Assembly (NCBI GenBank): GCA_948146395.1
Contig: OX411554.1
Coordinates: forward strand, 38,045,730 to 38,109,729
Length of the DNA stretch: 64,000 bases
Origin: Fragum whitleyi
Lineage: Eukaryota; Mollusca; Bivalvia; Cardiida; Cardiidae
Reading direction: 5' to 3'
A program made the translations under genes and the position numbers. Positions 25,401-40,400 of the stretch are shown piece by piece; position 1 is the first letter of the stretch, and every line of letters starts with the position of its first letter. The notes beneath the pieces were generated by a model. It was not told where the DNA came from. It saw only the letters and a program-made list of their open reading frames with translations, and made no database searches.

Positions 25401-28400
25401 TGTTTATGAATTTAATTTTCAAAATAAATATACTTGTACTAGTATTTGATATCATTAGGATTACTCTACACCAGAATCCTCTATTATTATAATATATTAA
25501 TATTTGAGTTTATGCATGACATGTTCAACAATTTCCCATGTGTGCAAAGCAAAGACTCTGGCCAGCCTGTGCATCTGCACAGTCTGACCATAGTCTTCAC
25601 TATGCCCTGTCTTAATAGGGAAGGTCTTAACCTTTCCTTGGACATTCTTCTTGCATTTTGTGGCTGTCTAGGTTGCTCAAAATTCATGCTTCACGCTTAT
25701 GTGTAATTGTTGGAAATATCACGCAAAGGCTCAATTACCTCAGCAATATGTACCTTATCGGTCTTCACCATTTTAACCAAGACTGTCATAAAAATTGTAG
25801 ATTTTATCTGACATTTAGAACTTTGATATATCTACATGCTTTATTAAAGTGAAAAGCTACAAATATTGAACACAATCAAGCCCAAATATTCTTTGTTTAA
25901 CAAAGTTTCAGGTTTAAATCACTTTTTGAGTGACAACATTTCTGTATTTATAACCTTGCAGGTTCCCCAGCCTAATACCAAAAGAGGTGCAATACCAGTG
26001 CCTGTACCTACTCTATCACAAAGAATGCCAACTCTTTCACCATCAGTTAGAGGCAGCAGAAGCTTGAACTTTCAACCTAGGATGCCTGTCCTCAACAGAC
26101 CTGGTAATTTCTCAAAGGCTCCTGCTTCTTCAACTACTGCAGCACCAAAACAAAGCCCTGTCATTCCGTCTCTAAGTCAACCTTCAGTGCAGAATAGGAG
26201 TTATGTGCCCTTGTCTAATGTGCCTAGGATTGAAAGTCGGCCGATGCAGGTGCAAGTTAATAAACCTCAGGCTAGTCCACTGGTACCCAATAGTCCACAA
26301 GTATCTACAAGCCAGTACCAGCTTGGATCTATGAATGCTGGGAAACAGCTTCAGAGTGATAGGTATGCTCTCTTTTAAGTTCTTATGCCCCTGTAAAATT
26401 CAGGCTTCGACAGTAAAGGGAGTCAGAGAGACTGCTATTTTCAAAGGCTGGACTCCCTCATTTTGCAATTTAGGAGTCCAATGGACTCATTATACCCCCC
26501 ACCTACGAAGTAGAGGGAGGTATATTGGTCTCACCATGTCTGTCTGTCTGTTCATCCGTCCGTCTGTCCATCAGTCCGTCCGTCCTTCCGTAGACCTTTT
26601 CGTTTCCGGACTCTAACTCAAGAACCAAGTGACCTAGAATCATGAAACTTTACACAAATGTTGCTTATGACCCAAGGAAGTGCCCTATAGTTTTGGGGTC
26701 ACATAGGTCAAAGGTCAAGGTCACAGTGAGACTTTGTTCAATTTTCGTTTCCGGACTCTAACTCAAGAATCAAGCAACCTACAATCATGAAACTTTACAC
26801 AAATGTTGCTTATGACTCAAGGAGGTGCCCTATTGTTTTTGGGTCTCATAGGTCAAAGGTCAAGGTCACAACCAATTTTTGTTCAATTTTTGTTTTGACT
26901 CTAACTCAAAAACCAAGCGACCTAGAATCATGAAACTTCATGCAAATGCTGCATATGACTCCAATATCTGTTACAAACACGTCCTGCACTAATAGCACTT
27001 GCATTTTGACAAAGTGCCTGTGGGGGGTATAAGTCTGCTCTGCGACAGTTCTAGTTTATCATAAATGATAATATCAAGTCAACCATCCAAAGAAAGGTTT
27101 CTTAGTTTTGCAGGTCATATTATGGATAAGAAGAAATTGCTTGCTAAGTACCAAGCAATTTCTACTTTTCCAAAATATTCCTACTAGTATAAAAATGTGG
27201 ATTGACTTTAACTTGGACTCATTCATTTCACAAACTTGGGGTCCATTGGACTCCTCATTCATAGAAGTGAGTGTCAAATTTCAACACTCTTTGAGCAAAA
27301 AGTTTCAACCCTAGTCAGTAAGCCCTTCCTGGGCAAGCTAACTAAGGTCAGCACTTTATGCTTTACCCAGATGGTCCCTTCTTGCCCAACAGATCTATCA
27401 CATTTTTGTGGACAAACTGTCCTATGCAGCAGTTTAAGGTTGTTGACCTGTAATATTTTTGCAACGATTGGGGATAATTGATTTTTCACTTTGTTTTACA
27501 GGTTTCCTTATGAAATAATTACGAAAGCTTTGATAACGGTTAAAGTTAATGACTTCTGAAACATCGTGGATCTATGAGGGCAAACTAGAATCATGGAACT
27601 TCACAGGGGGACAATGTAAATGTTTTACAAATATCTCTTGTTTTATGTCAATAATCAAAAGTAAGTTATTATTTTTTCAATATAATTAATTCATATACCT
27701 TATTAAGGTCTGAAGATACTACCAGTAGGCCTGCAATGTTAAAAGAGCAGACAACCCGAGTCCTTCAGTCTCTGCAACCCCAGCCAAGCCCCTGTCCTCC
27801 TCCTGCTACACACAATGAAAAAAAGAACAAGGCAGAATTTACAGCCATTCAGCTACAAGCCAATGTTCCTTTCTCACAGAGTCAGGTATGGTTATCGGTT
27901 CTTTTTCGTATTGGGTTTAATGCCTCTTTCTGAATATAGGGATGAGTCTTTTTCACTGTGTTTATTGGAGTTAAAAGCGCAATAGCCTAAGCACATATAC
28001 TGATAATAAATAATAACGCCCGTAGGGCCATATGTTTAAGCCATATGCTGATTGCACTTTATACTCCAATAAAGGCAGTGAAAAATAAACTTGGTCCTTG
28101 TAATTGCAATCCTTTAGATCTTAGAAACTATTAAGATACTCGGCTAAACAGGCTACTTCCTGCGGGTATGGATTACACTATCTATTTTAGGTTGTGTATT
28201 TTTATGCCTTCGTATCGAGAAATCGGGGGCATATTGTTTTACTCATGTCCGTCTGTCTGTTCGTCCATCCATCTATCCGTCTGTCTGTTCGAAAACTTTA
28301 CCCGAAAACTTAACCTTTGCCTTTTCTTCAAGGTCATGTGACAAGGTCAAGGTCATGTTACAAGGTCAAGGTCATCTGTCCAGGTCAAACTTAAAAAAAA

Positions 28401-31400
28401 ATGCTGTTCCGGGGGCATTCGTGTTTCACACACATCTTGTTTAGCTTGGCTATTTTAAAAAAAAAAAACGAGGTATAAAGATCACTTTGGTGTCGTTGGC
28501 ATTGTCATTGTCGTTGATGTTGGTGCTGGCATTGATGTGACAAACTTTAACCTTGCTCATAACTTTTGAATGGTAGGTCATAGAGCCTGCATATTTCACT
28601 TGATCATTGCTTTGGACAAGACCTTTTTGTAGGTATAAAGTTCAAGGTCATCAGTCAAGGTCAAGGTTATTTTTCAAGGTCAAGTTTCTTTAGAAAATTG
28701 CTTGGAACAAGACTTTTTGTATGTACCAAGTTCAAGGTCATCAGTCAAGGTCATTTTTCAAGGTCAAATTTCTTTGAAAAAAAAAAAAAAAATCTTTGTC
28801 ATTACTTTTGAATGGTAAGTCATAGAGCCTTCATATGTCAAATGATAATTGCTAGGGACAAGACCTTTCTGTAGGTACCATGTTCAAGGGTATCAGTCAA
28901 GGTCGAGGTCATCAGTCAAGGTCAAATTTCTTGAAAAATATCTAACATTGGTCATTACTTTTGAATGGTAAGTCATAGTGTCCTCAAATTTCACATGATC
29001 ATTGCTTGGGACAAGATCTTTCTGTAGGTACCAAGAGGTAGGTCACCAGTAAAGGTCATTTTTTAAGGTCAAATTTTATTAAAAGCTTTAATCTTGGTCA
29101 CAACTTTTGAATGGTAAGTCATAGAGCCTTCATATTTCACATGATCATTGCTTGGGACAAGACCTTTCTGAAGGTACCTGGTTTGAGGTCATCAGTCAAG
29201 GTCAAGGTCATTTTTCAAAGTCACTTTTCTTTAATAAATATAACCTTGGTCATAAGTTTTGAATGGTTAGTAATAGAGCCTTCATATTTCACATGATTAT
29301 TTCTTGGTACAAAACCTTTCTGTAGGTACCACATTCAAGGTCATCAGATGAGGTCAAGGTTTAGTCAAGGTCAAATTTGTTTTAAAAAAAATTAACCTTG
29401 GTGATATCTTTTAAATGGTAAGTCATAGAGCCTTCATATTTCACATGATCATTGCTTGGGACAAGACCTTTCTATAGGTACCAAGTTCATATATTTGCAT
29501 TAGCCTAAGAAATAATAAACAGTGGAGCGTTGGCACTTGCTTGCACTGCTCTTGTTTTATCTTACTATCAATGTCGAATAGCATAAAGTTTTATAAACGG
29601 TACACAAACAAATATCAACATGCATAGAGGTACTTCAGATCAAAATTATTTCTGCCTAGTTATTCTGCATTTTAAATGAAATGGGCGTGATCAGGCTAAG
29701 TTGAAGTGTGGCTTTATGGTCTACTTCAACTTGCTGTAAACAGACTTAAAACATTGTAAACAACTCTGGACATGCAGATCATAGGTCATGGATTTTCCAA
29801 AAGGCCTATTACATTACAACTGTTTTGTGCTGAGCTATCAAATTACTGTATTTATCTCATTAATAAAAACAAAAATGTCCTTTGTCTCTTATTGTTTTCA
29901 GTTTGAACAGTGACAGCAGGTTATCAAAGCCAGAAACTTTGGGAAAGCTTTGAGTTTTTATGCCCCCGTATCGAGAGATCGGGGGCATATTGTTTTACTC
30001 ATGTCCGTCTGTCTGTCTGTTCATCCATCTGTCTGTCCGTCTGTCCATCTGTTCGTCCATTTGTCCGAAAACTTAACTGAAAACTTAACCTTTGCCTTTT
30101 CTCCAAATGTATTTGACATACAAAGCTGTACACCAAAGTCAAGGTCATGTGACAAGGTCAAGGTCATCTGTCAAGGTCAAACTTTAACAAAAAATGCTGT
30201 TCCAGGGGCATTCCTATTTAACAAACACATCTTGTTTGCATTTATTTTAATGTCTGACTATTTACTTCTGACTGTACAAAGTTATTTTTTAGTTTGTCTG
30301 ATATATGTTCTCGGAAGGACTTAAAATTTTAAGGGTCCCTGCTGAGGGGTCTTAAAATATTTAGGCTCACTTTTCAGCAAGTGACAGAGAAGCTTCATAT
30401 TTTCATTTATAATATGACCTACGTCGTGGGAGTGAAATAACCCTGTTGAATATTTTTGATATTACACAGGTGTTATTACACTAGTGGAACCACAATGCAA
30501 ATGAGCTCAGAGCGAATAGCAATGCTATTTTGTAACTGCGAAAAATGACGTCATAATGTATATATTGTGACATCAGTTTCAAGCTGTGTAATAAGTTTCA
30601 CGGAAAATTGAAATATTGAATATCAAGAATTTTGACGTTTTTTTGCAAAAATTCGGGTCATATTGAAAATAGAATATAAAATTTGTGCTCATAAAATACA
30701 GAATTTATTTAACTCATCATCTATAAACAGATAAAAACTCGGCACAGCCTCGTTTTCATCTGTGTATAGATGACTCGTTTAATAAATTCAGTATACCATG
30801 ACCACTCATTCAATATCCTTTATTCGTAACACTCTTCCTATCCAAGAGCTGCCATTGTGGAAGCACGTTGAACTGTCAATCTAGAGGTCCCCAGTTCAAT
30901 TCCAAATGGTGGCACTCATCCAACTATTTGTCTCCCACCAAAGGGTTTTAAACTGTAGACCTATGTGGGATAGCAGCTGGAGGCTAGGAAAGGGTGTAAT
31001 GGTAGTACTGGTGTGAGAAATGCCAGGAATCCATTGTAAGGTGCTCAAGCCTTCACATTATGTCTGAAAAATTGTTAAAAGCAGCTAAAAAAAAAATTTT
31101 TATGATTCAAACCAAAACAAAAACTTTCTATCAAAAGCGCTGTCTTGTATTTTCAGCAATTGTCAACTGATGTCAATCAAAAATCTGCTTCCCCAGGACA
31201 AAATATGCTCGATGGTACCATTTGTAAGTTACTTTTAAATTGATCTGATAAAAAAAGGAACTAAAAAAGGAAGTCAAGGCTCCTGTGTTTGTCTTTGTTC
31301 TGCATACATTTTCAGAGCTAAAGATGAAGCAGGATTTTTGTTTTATTTTAGATCAAAATACAATGTATTTCTAAAAATTCAGCACAAATGTGTGTTGTTG

Positions 31401-34400
31401 GCACCAGGGTTCTAGGGGACGCTGGTTTTGCGAGTCTCTGACCAATGATAAGTAGACAGGACTCTCAAACTATCAGTTAAGGGTCCCATTGACCCACTAG
31501 AGATCAACTTCAGAAATAGTCTTCAATTCTTCCCTGAACTTGATACCCAAATATTCATACATGTCCAATTCATTTTTACCATTATCTAGGTAATAGCTCT
31601 ATTATTCATACAAAAAGAAAATTATTGCTTAAAATAAATAGTTAACATCTAAAACATGGACTCCAAAACATTAAGGATGACCTCCAAGATCCCAATTGTT
31701 GAGTCCTTTGTAACTATTGAATTGTCTCCTTAATAAGATGATTTCAATCAGTACCCACAATGTAGGTATTATAGAGAGATAAATATTTTAGACATGCTTT
31801 ACCCTTTTATTTGTATCTCTGCATCCTTTGTTTTTAAGTTATATATGATCAAACTCACAAGATTAAAAATATCACTTAGCTGTAGTGTATAAATAAAACA
31901 GCCAAATGTCTTTCTTTTGTTAAAAATATGAAAACATAAATGTCTTCTCTTGTTAAAAATATGAAATTGGCTTTTCCAAGGTAAACCCTAGAAGATATGA
32001 AAATAACCCTTTTAAAATTCACCAGGTTTATTGTCCATGTTATTCATGAGAAACTCATTTACATTTCAGACCTCCAACCCTTGAAGGACAGCCCACAAAA
32101 ATCATCCCAGTTTAAACAACAAAATGCAAAATCACCTCATAAATCTCCAGGTTAGTATTATGTGGGCTAAATGATCAGCAGGGTTTGACAATATCTATAA
32201 AAGAAGAGTCCAACTAACTCAAACCTATGAAATCAAGAGGTCTAAAATAAAAGATAAGGGCGTCTGAAGTTTGCATTGGCTAGGAACTATTGTGTTTTCA
32301 ACAAAAGTTCCCCACCAATATATAGATGTCTTCGTTCAGGATACCTAATAGATGATAAGAAATATTATCTTTAACAATTCATGTATTGAACAGTTATAAA
32401 AATATTGACAGAGGGATTGAAAAGAAAATTCCCAGCTTATTTGTTTCTCAAGGTATCTTCATATAAACAATGGAAGAAACAGATTACTGACTTGCAAAAT
32501 AAAGGAGTCCTAACTTGCAAATTGAAGGATTCATAATCAGCAAATTAAAGGAGTACTGACTTGCAAAATGAAGGAGTCCTAGCTTGCAAATTGAAGGATT
32601 CCTAATAAGCAAATTAAAGGAGTACTGACTTGCAAAATGAAGGAGTCCTAACTTTGAAAAATAAAGGAATCCTAACTCGCAAAATAAAGGTGTCCTACCT
32701 TGCAAAATAAAATTACCCTAATTTGCCTAACTTGCTAAATAAAGGAATCCTAACTCGCAAAATAAAGGTGTCCTACCTTGCAAAATAGAATTGCCCTAAT
32801 TTGCCTAACTTGCGAAATAAAGGAATCCTAACTGGCCAAATAAAGGAGTCCTATCTCGCAAAATAAAGGAGTCCTATCTCGCAAAATAAAGGAGTCCTTA
32901 CTTGAAAAATGAAATTGCCCTAATTTGCAAAATAAAGGAGTCCAAACTTGCAAAATGAAATTGCCCTAATTTGCAATATAATGGAGTCCAAACTTGCAAA
33001 AATTAGGAATCCTAACTTGCCAAATAAAAGAGTCCTAACTTGCAAATTAAAGTACTCCTTTCTTGCAAATTCAAAGAGTCCTTACTTGCAAATTTAAGGA
33101 GTCCTAACTTGCAAATTTAAGGAGTCTTATCTGCAAATTAAAAGAGCCCTTACTATCAAAATTAAGGAGCCCTAACTTGCAAAATATAAAAAGTTCTAAG
33201 TGAGAGTTCTAACTCGATCAGTCATGTATGTAATGGTTCAATATCACCAATCTTTGTGAAGGAAACTTGTCACAGCTGTTTTTTTTAGCTCACCTGAGCA
33301 CGAAGTGCTCATGTGAGCTATTGTGATCACCTTTTCCTCCGACGTCCATCCGTCAGTCGTCGGTCGTCAGTCGTCATCTGTTGTCGGGCGTCCGTCAAGA
33401 ATTTCTTTAAACAACATCTCCTCCTAAACTACAGGGCTAATTAACACCAAATTTTACAGAAATGTTGCTTAGGTGGTCCCCTTCCAAAATAGCTAAAAGA
33501 ATTGAAATCCATGAAAAATCCTGGTTGCTATGCAACCAAAGGTTAAATTTTAAGAAAATCTTAAAAATTCTTCTTCTTCTCAACCAGGAGTTCTAGAGAC
33601 TTCAAATTTGTCATGGATGATCAGTTTATAGACCTGAATAAAAATAGCTAAAATCATATCTGTTGGGCCACCAGGTGCAGAGCACCAGGAGTGGGGGTAT
33701 TACTTTGAGTAAATTTCGTAATCTTTAGCCTTCTTCTTCTTCTGAACCAAGAGCCCTACAGACTTAAAAATTGGCATGGATGATCAGTTCATAGACCTGA
33801 ATTAAAATAGCCAAAATCATATATGTTGGGCCAGCAGGTGCAGAGCACCAGGGGGGAGGGGGTAGTACTTTGGGTAAATTATGTAATCTTTAACCTTCAT
33901 CTTCTTCGGATACAGGAGCCCTACAGTCTTGAAAATTGGCATGGATGATCAGTTCATAGACCTGAATTACAATAGCTAAAATCATATCTGTTGGGCCACC
34001 AGGTGCAGAGCACCAGGGGGGAGGGGGTAGTACTTTGGGTAAATTTTGTAATCTTTAACCTTCTTCTTCTTCGGAACCAGGAGCCCTACAGACTTGAAAT
34101 TCCGCATGGATGATCAGTTTATAGACCTGAATTAAAATAGCTTAAATCATATCTGTTGGGCCACCAGGTGTGGAGCACCAGGGGGGAGGGGGTAGTGCTT
34201 TGTTGTAAATTTTGAAATCTTTAACCTTCTTCTTCTTCGGAACCAGGAGCCCTACAGACTTGGGGTAGTACTTTGTTAAAAAAAATTAAATCCATAACCT
34301 TCTTTTTCTGAACCAGAATCCCCAGAATCCCTACAACCTTTATATTTGACACAGAGGATCAGCTCATAGACCCTATTTTACATAGCTATAACCATGAATG

Positions 34401-37400
34401 TTTGGCTACCATGTAAAGAGCATTGGGGAAGAGGGTAGAATTCGGGTCAATTTTGAAATTTTAAACCTTCTTCTGATGATCAAGTAGGAATCTTACAGGT
34501 TCTAAATTTGCCATGAGTCATCAGCTCATATACTTTAATCAAAATAGATATAGTCATGATTGTTTTGTGACCAGGGGCAGAGACCCAAGGGGAAGGGGTA
34601 CTGCTTTGTGGTAAATTTAACAATTGTAAAAAATTGTTAAAAATTCTACTGAACCAGAATTCCTGCAGCCTTTTCATTTGATATAGAATAATCAGCTCAT
34701 AGAACCTAATTTAAACAGCTATTATAATTGTTGGGCCAAGAGGCGCGGAGCAACAGGGGGGAGAGGGTAGTACTTCAGGTCAATTTTAACATTTGAAATT
34801 TTTTTTTTAAGCTCACCTGAGCACAAAGTCCATCTTCAGTCCTCTGGTTGTTGTCTGGCGTCTGTCAACAATTTTTTTAAACGACATCTTGTCCTAAACT
34901 ACTGGGCCAATTTACATTAATTTTTACTGAAATCTGTCTTAGGTGGTCCCTCCAAAATAGCTTAAAGAATTGCTATGGCAACCAAAGTTGAAATTTAAGA
35001 AAATCTTTAAAATTCTTCTTCTGATGAACATAAAGCCCTACATCTTTGGAATTTACCTAGGATGATCAGTTCATAGACCTTAATTATAAAATTATAACTG
35101 TTGGACCACCAGGTGCGCATTACTCAAGTTATCCCAGATATTCTCTTGTAGAATGATCATGCAAAAAACCCCGACTGATAACAATTCCATTTTGGATCTT
35201 GTATTTTCAAACAGAAATAGTAAAACTGAGACTGTGGAATCTTACTGGTCTGACCATAAGATTATTTTCCGTTACACATAAATTTGTTACAGTTCAATAA
35301 CTTTATCATCTGAATCAAAAGTAATGCAAGTTACCCTTAGGTGCTTTGACTCAGGTGAGCAGACCAGGGCCAAAGGCCCTCTTGTTTTTTACTGTTATGG
35401 TTATGTAATCTGGAACAAGATGCTCAAGGTGACCTATTTAACAATGTCATTATCCAATGTATATTTTCAAGGTTAAAACTTTGTTTAAAGAGTTGAAATG
35501 TTGGTCTTCTCGTTTAATTAATTTCTTTCTCTTCTTACTATTAGAATCAAATACATTGACTGTCTTTTATAAAACAGGGAAAGGAAAAAGTAAGAGTAAT
35601 AGCCCATTCAATATAGAGATGCATCGTCAGAAACTTGAGGAGCTTAAAAGATCTCCCGGCTACCCACAATATATAGCTGAGAGAAGGATGTTTCAATCGC
35701 AGGTATTGTGAAGCTTGAATGATTCATTCATTCTCAATTTTAAGATGGTTTTAGACTTTTATCCGCCTAAAGGGTCATACAATGTAATAGCCCCAGTTGT
35801 CCATCCATCTGTCTGTCTATTGGTTAGCAATTTTTAGCTCCACTGGCCGAAGGCCATCGAGCTATTGTCATGGCAGAGTGTCCGTCGTGCTTCACTGGCC
35901 GAAGGCCATCGAGCTATTGTTATGGCGGAGTGTCCGTCGTGCGTCCTTGCGTGCGTGCGTCCGTCCGTGCGTAAACTTTTTCTTTATACATCTTCTCCTC
36001 CCAAACCAATGGGCGGATTTGAACCAAACTTGGTCGAAATGATCCTTGGGTGGCCCTTTTCTTAAATTGTTCAAAGAATTTTGATTGGCCCCCAAATATG
36101 GGCGTGGCATTTTTTCACTTTGAAATCTTTAAAAATCTTCTCCTCCCAAACCATTGGGCCGATTTCAATGAAACTTGGCATGGATGTTCCTTAGGTGACC
36201 CTTTACTTAAATTGTTCAAGAAATTTTGATTGGCCCATACATATGGGCGTGCCAGGGCAGGGCTTATTTTGAGCCCAAAATCTTTGAACGACATCTCCTC
36301 CTGAACCACTGGGCTGATTTCAATGAAACTTTAACAGAATGTTCCTTGGTTGACCCTTTACTTATATTGTTCAAGAAATTTTGATTGGTCCTTAAATATG
36401 GGCGTGGAAGGGCGGGGCCTATTTTGAGCCTGAAATTTTCAAAAGACATTTTCTCCTAAACCACTTGGCTGATTTCAATGAAACTTTACCAGAATGTTCC
36501 TTGAGTGTCTCTTTTAAAAAATTTTTGCTAAATTTTGATTTAACAATTAATTTGGGTGTGGCTGGGCGTGGCTTATTTAGGGTTCACTCTGGCTCTCAAA
36601 AAGTTGGGGCCATCACTTTCGCCAAATGAAAAAAGTTGGGGCCAACCTGGTGAAAATTGGGGCCACATTTCGGGTGTCTGGGCCGGTACTAATAGACAAA
36701 ATTTTCGACATTTTGCACCCAACTCTTTTCCTAATAAGCTGTTTTCCTTATGATATATATTTCAGAAAGCATTAAGAAAACATTGAGGCAAAAGAAAGGA
36801 ATTGTGGAAACCATCATTTGCTCCTTGTTCCAATTTGTTTGTCCTAGACTTAACTCATTGCATGTATATCTAGACTTTCATGATTAGATTGTTGAATATG
36901 CTTGTACACATGTGGCTGTTCAGGCAACCATGTTGCAAGCATATTCATCAATGTTGATCTGTCTGACTCTGTTGAATAAAGAATAAAGAAAAAACAAATA
37001 AAGTTTCAAATATTTATTGTCAAAAACAATCATGAAGATAATTTAATTAATATATACATTGAATGAACTTAAGTTACCAAATCATTGTAAGGCCCCTACA
37101 GCTTCAAAAGCACCACACAGCTTAACTTCTTCAAATTTGTCACCAAAATAGAGGAATTTGAGGTATTTCATGTCAAAAACTGATGATTTGAGGCATTTTG
37201 TACAATAAAACTACATAAAAACATCATGGTGAAAGGAAGAATTTGCTCAAAATGAGCAATTTCTTCTTTTCCCATTATGTCTTTAATCACAATTTTATGC
37301 AGGAACACTGTATTTTAAGTAAGGTTCTATGATACATGTACTTTAATAATTTGTCACTACAGCTGTATTCAGTAATTCTTGGGAGAACCCTGGCTATATA

Positions 37401-40400
37401 CAACCTCTTGAAATTATTTCTTTTCAAATTTGTATAAGTTAAGGATCTTAGAATATCCATCATTTAAATTTTAAACTCTGTTAGGAAAAGAGAAATGCCT
37501 TTGAGATGACTCAATCATTGTCTCTTTTCCCAACATGTTTACTTGTGATTCATCAGACTCTAGATTCATTTTAAAATACGCCTGGTTTTGACATTTGCCC
37601 ACTTTTCCATAGCTTTCTCATAAGGAAACGCTTCTACATCTGGACCATCAATGGATATTCTAAGAAGCCTATCTAAGGCTTCGACAGACATCCTATTCCT
37701 AAGACAAGTCCTAATAAGATTCTGTCTGCTGAAGCCTCGCTCTAGAACTAGAAAATTCCGGATCTGAGAGCCAAGAGTCCTTAAACATTTGTTTTGCATC
37801 TTTACAAGGCGAGCCAAATTCAATAGAGTACATTCCGTTTATAAATGGCCGACTTTCATTTACTCTTACCCGCAATACATAAAACAGCAATAATTACTGT
37901 AAGCCTTTCACACTTTTTTCATCGTACAATTATCGCCTGACGTAAACAATGTAGTTAATGTAGCCGTTTGTAGCCGTTTAAAGCCTATTTAGTGTAATTG
38001 ATATATGTGTGAAATTGTTCAAAACCAATATGCATATACAGTGTGATAAACAACACGGGTCGAGCATGAATATGTAATGAGGTCAGATACTAGACCCGCC
38101 TACCGTGTTTGAAGGGTATAGGTAAATGTGAATGAATCCAGCTGTCAATAAAAAATCGATAATCAGACCCCGTGAATGACGCGTGCCGGGTGTAGGCTAC
38201 TAGACGGATTAGCGAGTTTATTCCCTTAGGGCAGTCTGGTTATGTATATTGTTATTGATATTTGCTTATCGTGTATTGAGTTGGGGCCATTTGATAATTT
38301 TTGGGGCCACTTGATTTTTGTTGGCGCCAGGCATTTTCGCCAAATGAAAAATTCTTGCGCCACTTTTAAATTTTTGTCGCATTTGGCGACAATGGCGACC
38401 GAAAGCGCCGATGTTGCTTATTTTGAGGCCAAAGTCTTTGAACGACATCTCCTCGGGAACCACTCAGCCAATTTCGATGAAACTTTACCAGAATGTTTCT
38501 TGGGTAACTATTTACTTAAATTGTTCAAGAAATTTTGTTTGGTCCATAAATATGGGCGTGGCAGGCGGGGCCTATTTTGAGCCCAAAATCTTTGAACAAC
38601 ATCTTCTGAACCTTATGTTTTAATAAGATGGGTAAAGGGTTGCAGGTTCATTGTGATTGAGTATTTTGGTGCAATATGGACCAGAACCAGTTTATCATTA
38701 TTAGGAGATTTCGGAGTGTTAATGTATTCATTTAAAGTAAGCTTTATTTAATGAAAGTCTAAAGATTTTAAAGCCAGTGGAGCGATACAGGCCCTCTTGA
38801 GCCTCTTGTTTTGGTGTGCAACTCCTCCTAAACTATCAATGAGAATGGGCAGAAACTTGGCCCAATTACTACCTATGTTGTCTAGTTGTGCATAAGCTTT
38901 TTGAGATTCAAATTGCTCCAGTCATTCTTATGTTATCCTGAATTATCTGTCCTTGAATTGAACTAAAAACAAAATTTCTTGTGAACTCACTTTCTCCTAC
39001 ATTTTGAATTGGAATGAACTGAAACTTACCACGACTCTGTAGGATGTCTAGATGTTCTTAGGACTAAAATTGTTTTGATATGTCAATTAGTTCCGGAATT
39101 ATCTGCCCTTTACTTAACAATGTAGCTTAAAATTACAGTTTTTTTGCATGTGTGTGTGTGCACACAACTCCTCCTACAAATTCTATTGGATTGAACTGAA
39201 TCTTGCCACTATGTATCTCTGATATTTAGTTGAGCATAAGACTTCAGAAATTCAAAAAGCTTTGGTCTTTCTTGTATTATCTGCCCTTGAATTGATTGAA
39301 ATTTACTATAAATCATTAGCTATCATTCAAGCTTAGGTTACTGACAAGCCCCTTGGGGTGTACATGTGTGGCTCTGCGAAGCTCTAGTTGAAGTATTGGA
39401 AAAGTTTTATTTTCCAATAATTGCAATCAAATGCAATCAAGAATTTTGACTGGTTTGAAATGTATCTCATGGGGAAATCTGTTTACTTCTGTATAAAGTG
39501 CAATAGGTATTTCAGGACCCCAACCAGTGTTCTAGGTACTGGAAAATCACTCTTTCCTCTTTTATAACACTTCATCACTAATTGATTAGTTAAGAATTGT
39601 AATATTTGCAAAATAATTTTTTATTACAAGCGTACAGTTCTGATTCTGAGCTGCTGTTTGTAGCGAATCAACAATCATCAGGCAGCATTCTCAACCACAC
39701 TTGATAACCATGCTTTCATTTCAAAATGAAGAAGTACAAGGCAGAACAAAGTTTTTTATCATAAATACCTCTAGAAATGTCAAAGTTGTCGTCTAGTTGT
39801 GTCAAATTTATAAAAATAACAATTCATGTTTGATATGCAATCTAAAAATAGATCTTATGTATTAATTTATATATGCACAGAAAGTAGACTTGAATTTAGT
39901 TTATTATTTGGCAGATTCTTTTAATTGTTTCTTACATGTAGGTCTAAAGGATTGCAATTATTTTTCACTGTGTTTATTGGAGTATAAAGTGCAATTGCCT
40001 TAGCACATGGCTTAAACGTAACAGCCTATGGTGTTATTTGCCATAACACAATACACTCATCAATGTAATCAGTGAAGGCTCCCTTTCTAGTTCAGACTCG
40101 GATAAGAGAAAATCTCTGTCTTACATGTACAATCATGAAAGGATATTCTTTTCAGTTATAATCTACTGATATTTCTCTTCCTTTAATGCTTATCGAATAA
40201 AAGTAGATTGTTGCTTGATAATCTCACCACAAAGCAGTGAAATGATCAAAATCCTTACCTGGTTTTTGTCCATTTCACTCCTTTTGATCTAAGCAGAGCC
40301 CAAAAATAAAATCTTAATGATGTCATGATGACATTGCTAGCAATCCCATGCAAAGTGATGGGCTTTAAGAAAGTTTGTCACAAAATTTTCACATTATGTC

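Larger units (their letters stand above)
36579..38415 (-). mobile_element. hAT-type element (1,837 bp) with 8-bp target duplication
   Basis: GCTTATTT at 36571-36578 and 38416-38423 flank an insertion in the middle of a family B unit whose intact copies read ggggcttattttgagcc. 8-bp duplications are typical of hAT transposons. The interior carries a hAT C-terminal coding remnant on the minus strand and 'ttggggccacttgattttt' and 'ttcgccaaatgaaaaa' repeats near both ends. End repeats are weak. Confidence 0.75.
35831..38812 (+). mobile_element. Family A/B element, copy 4, split by a hAT insertion
   Basis: Starts 'tttttagctccactggccga' (this head is duplicated 35842-35940), then a (gtgc)n/(gtcc)n run. 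Units of about 155 bp carry 'ctgatttcaatgaaacttt' and 'atgggcgtggcagggcgggg'. It ends 'aaagccagtggagcgataca..gagcctcttgttt'. The insertion occupies 36579-38415. Confidence 0.8.

Noticed and set aside
27429..27580. Third copy of the 11328/45659 MITE
   Set aside because: The left arm and middle (ggttgttgacctgtaata, aggtttcctta) look alike, but the right arm does not pair well enough to claim it.
32481..33190. CRISPR-like array
   Set aside because: Units vary, there are no unique spacers, and the genome is eukaryotic.
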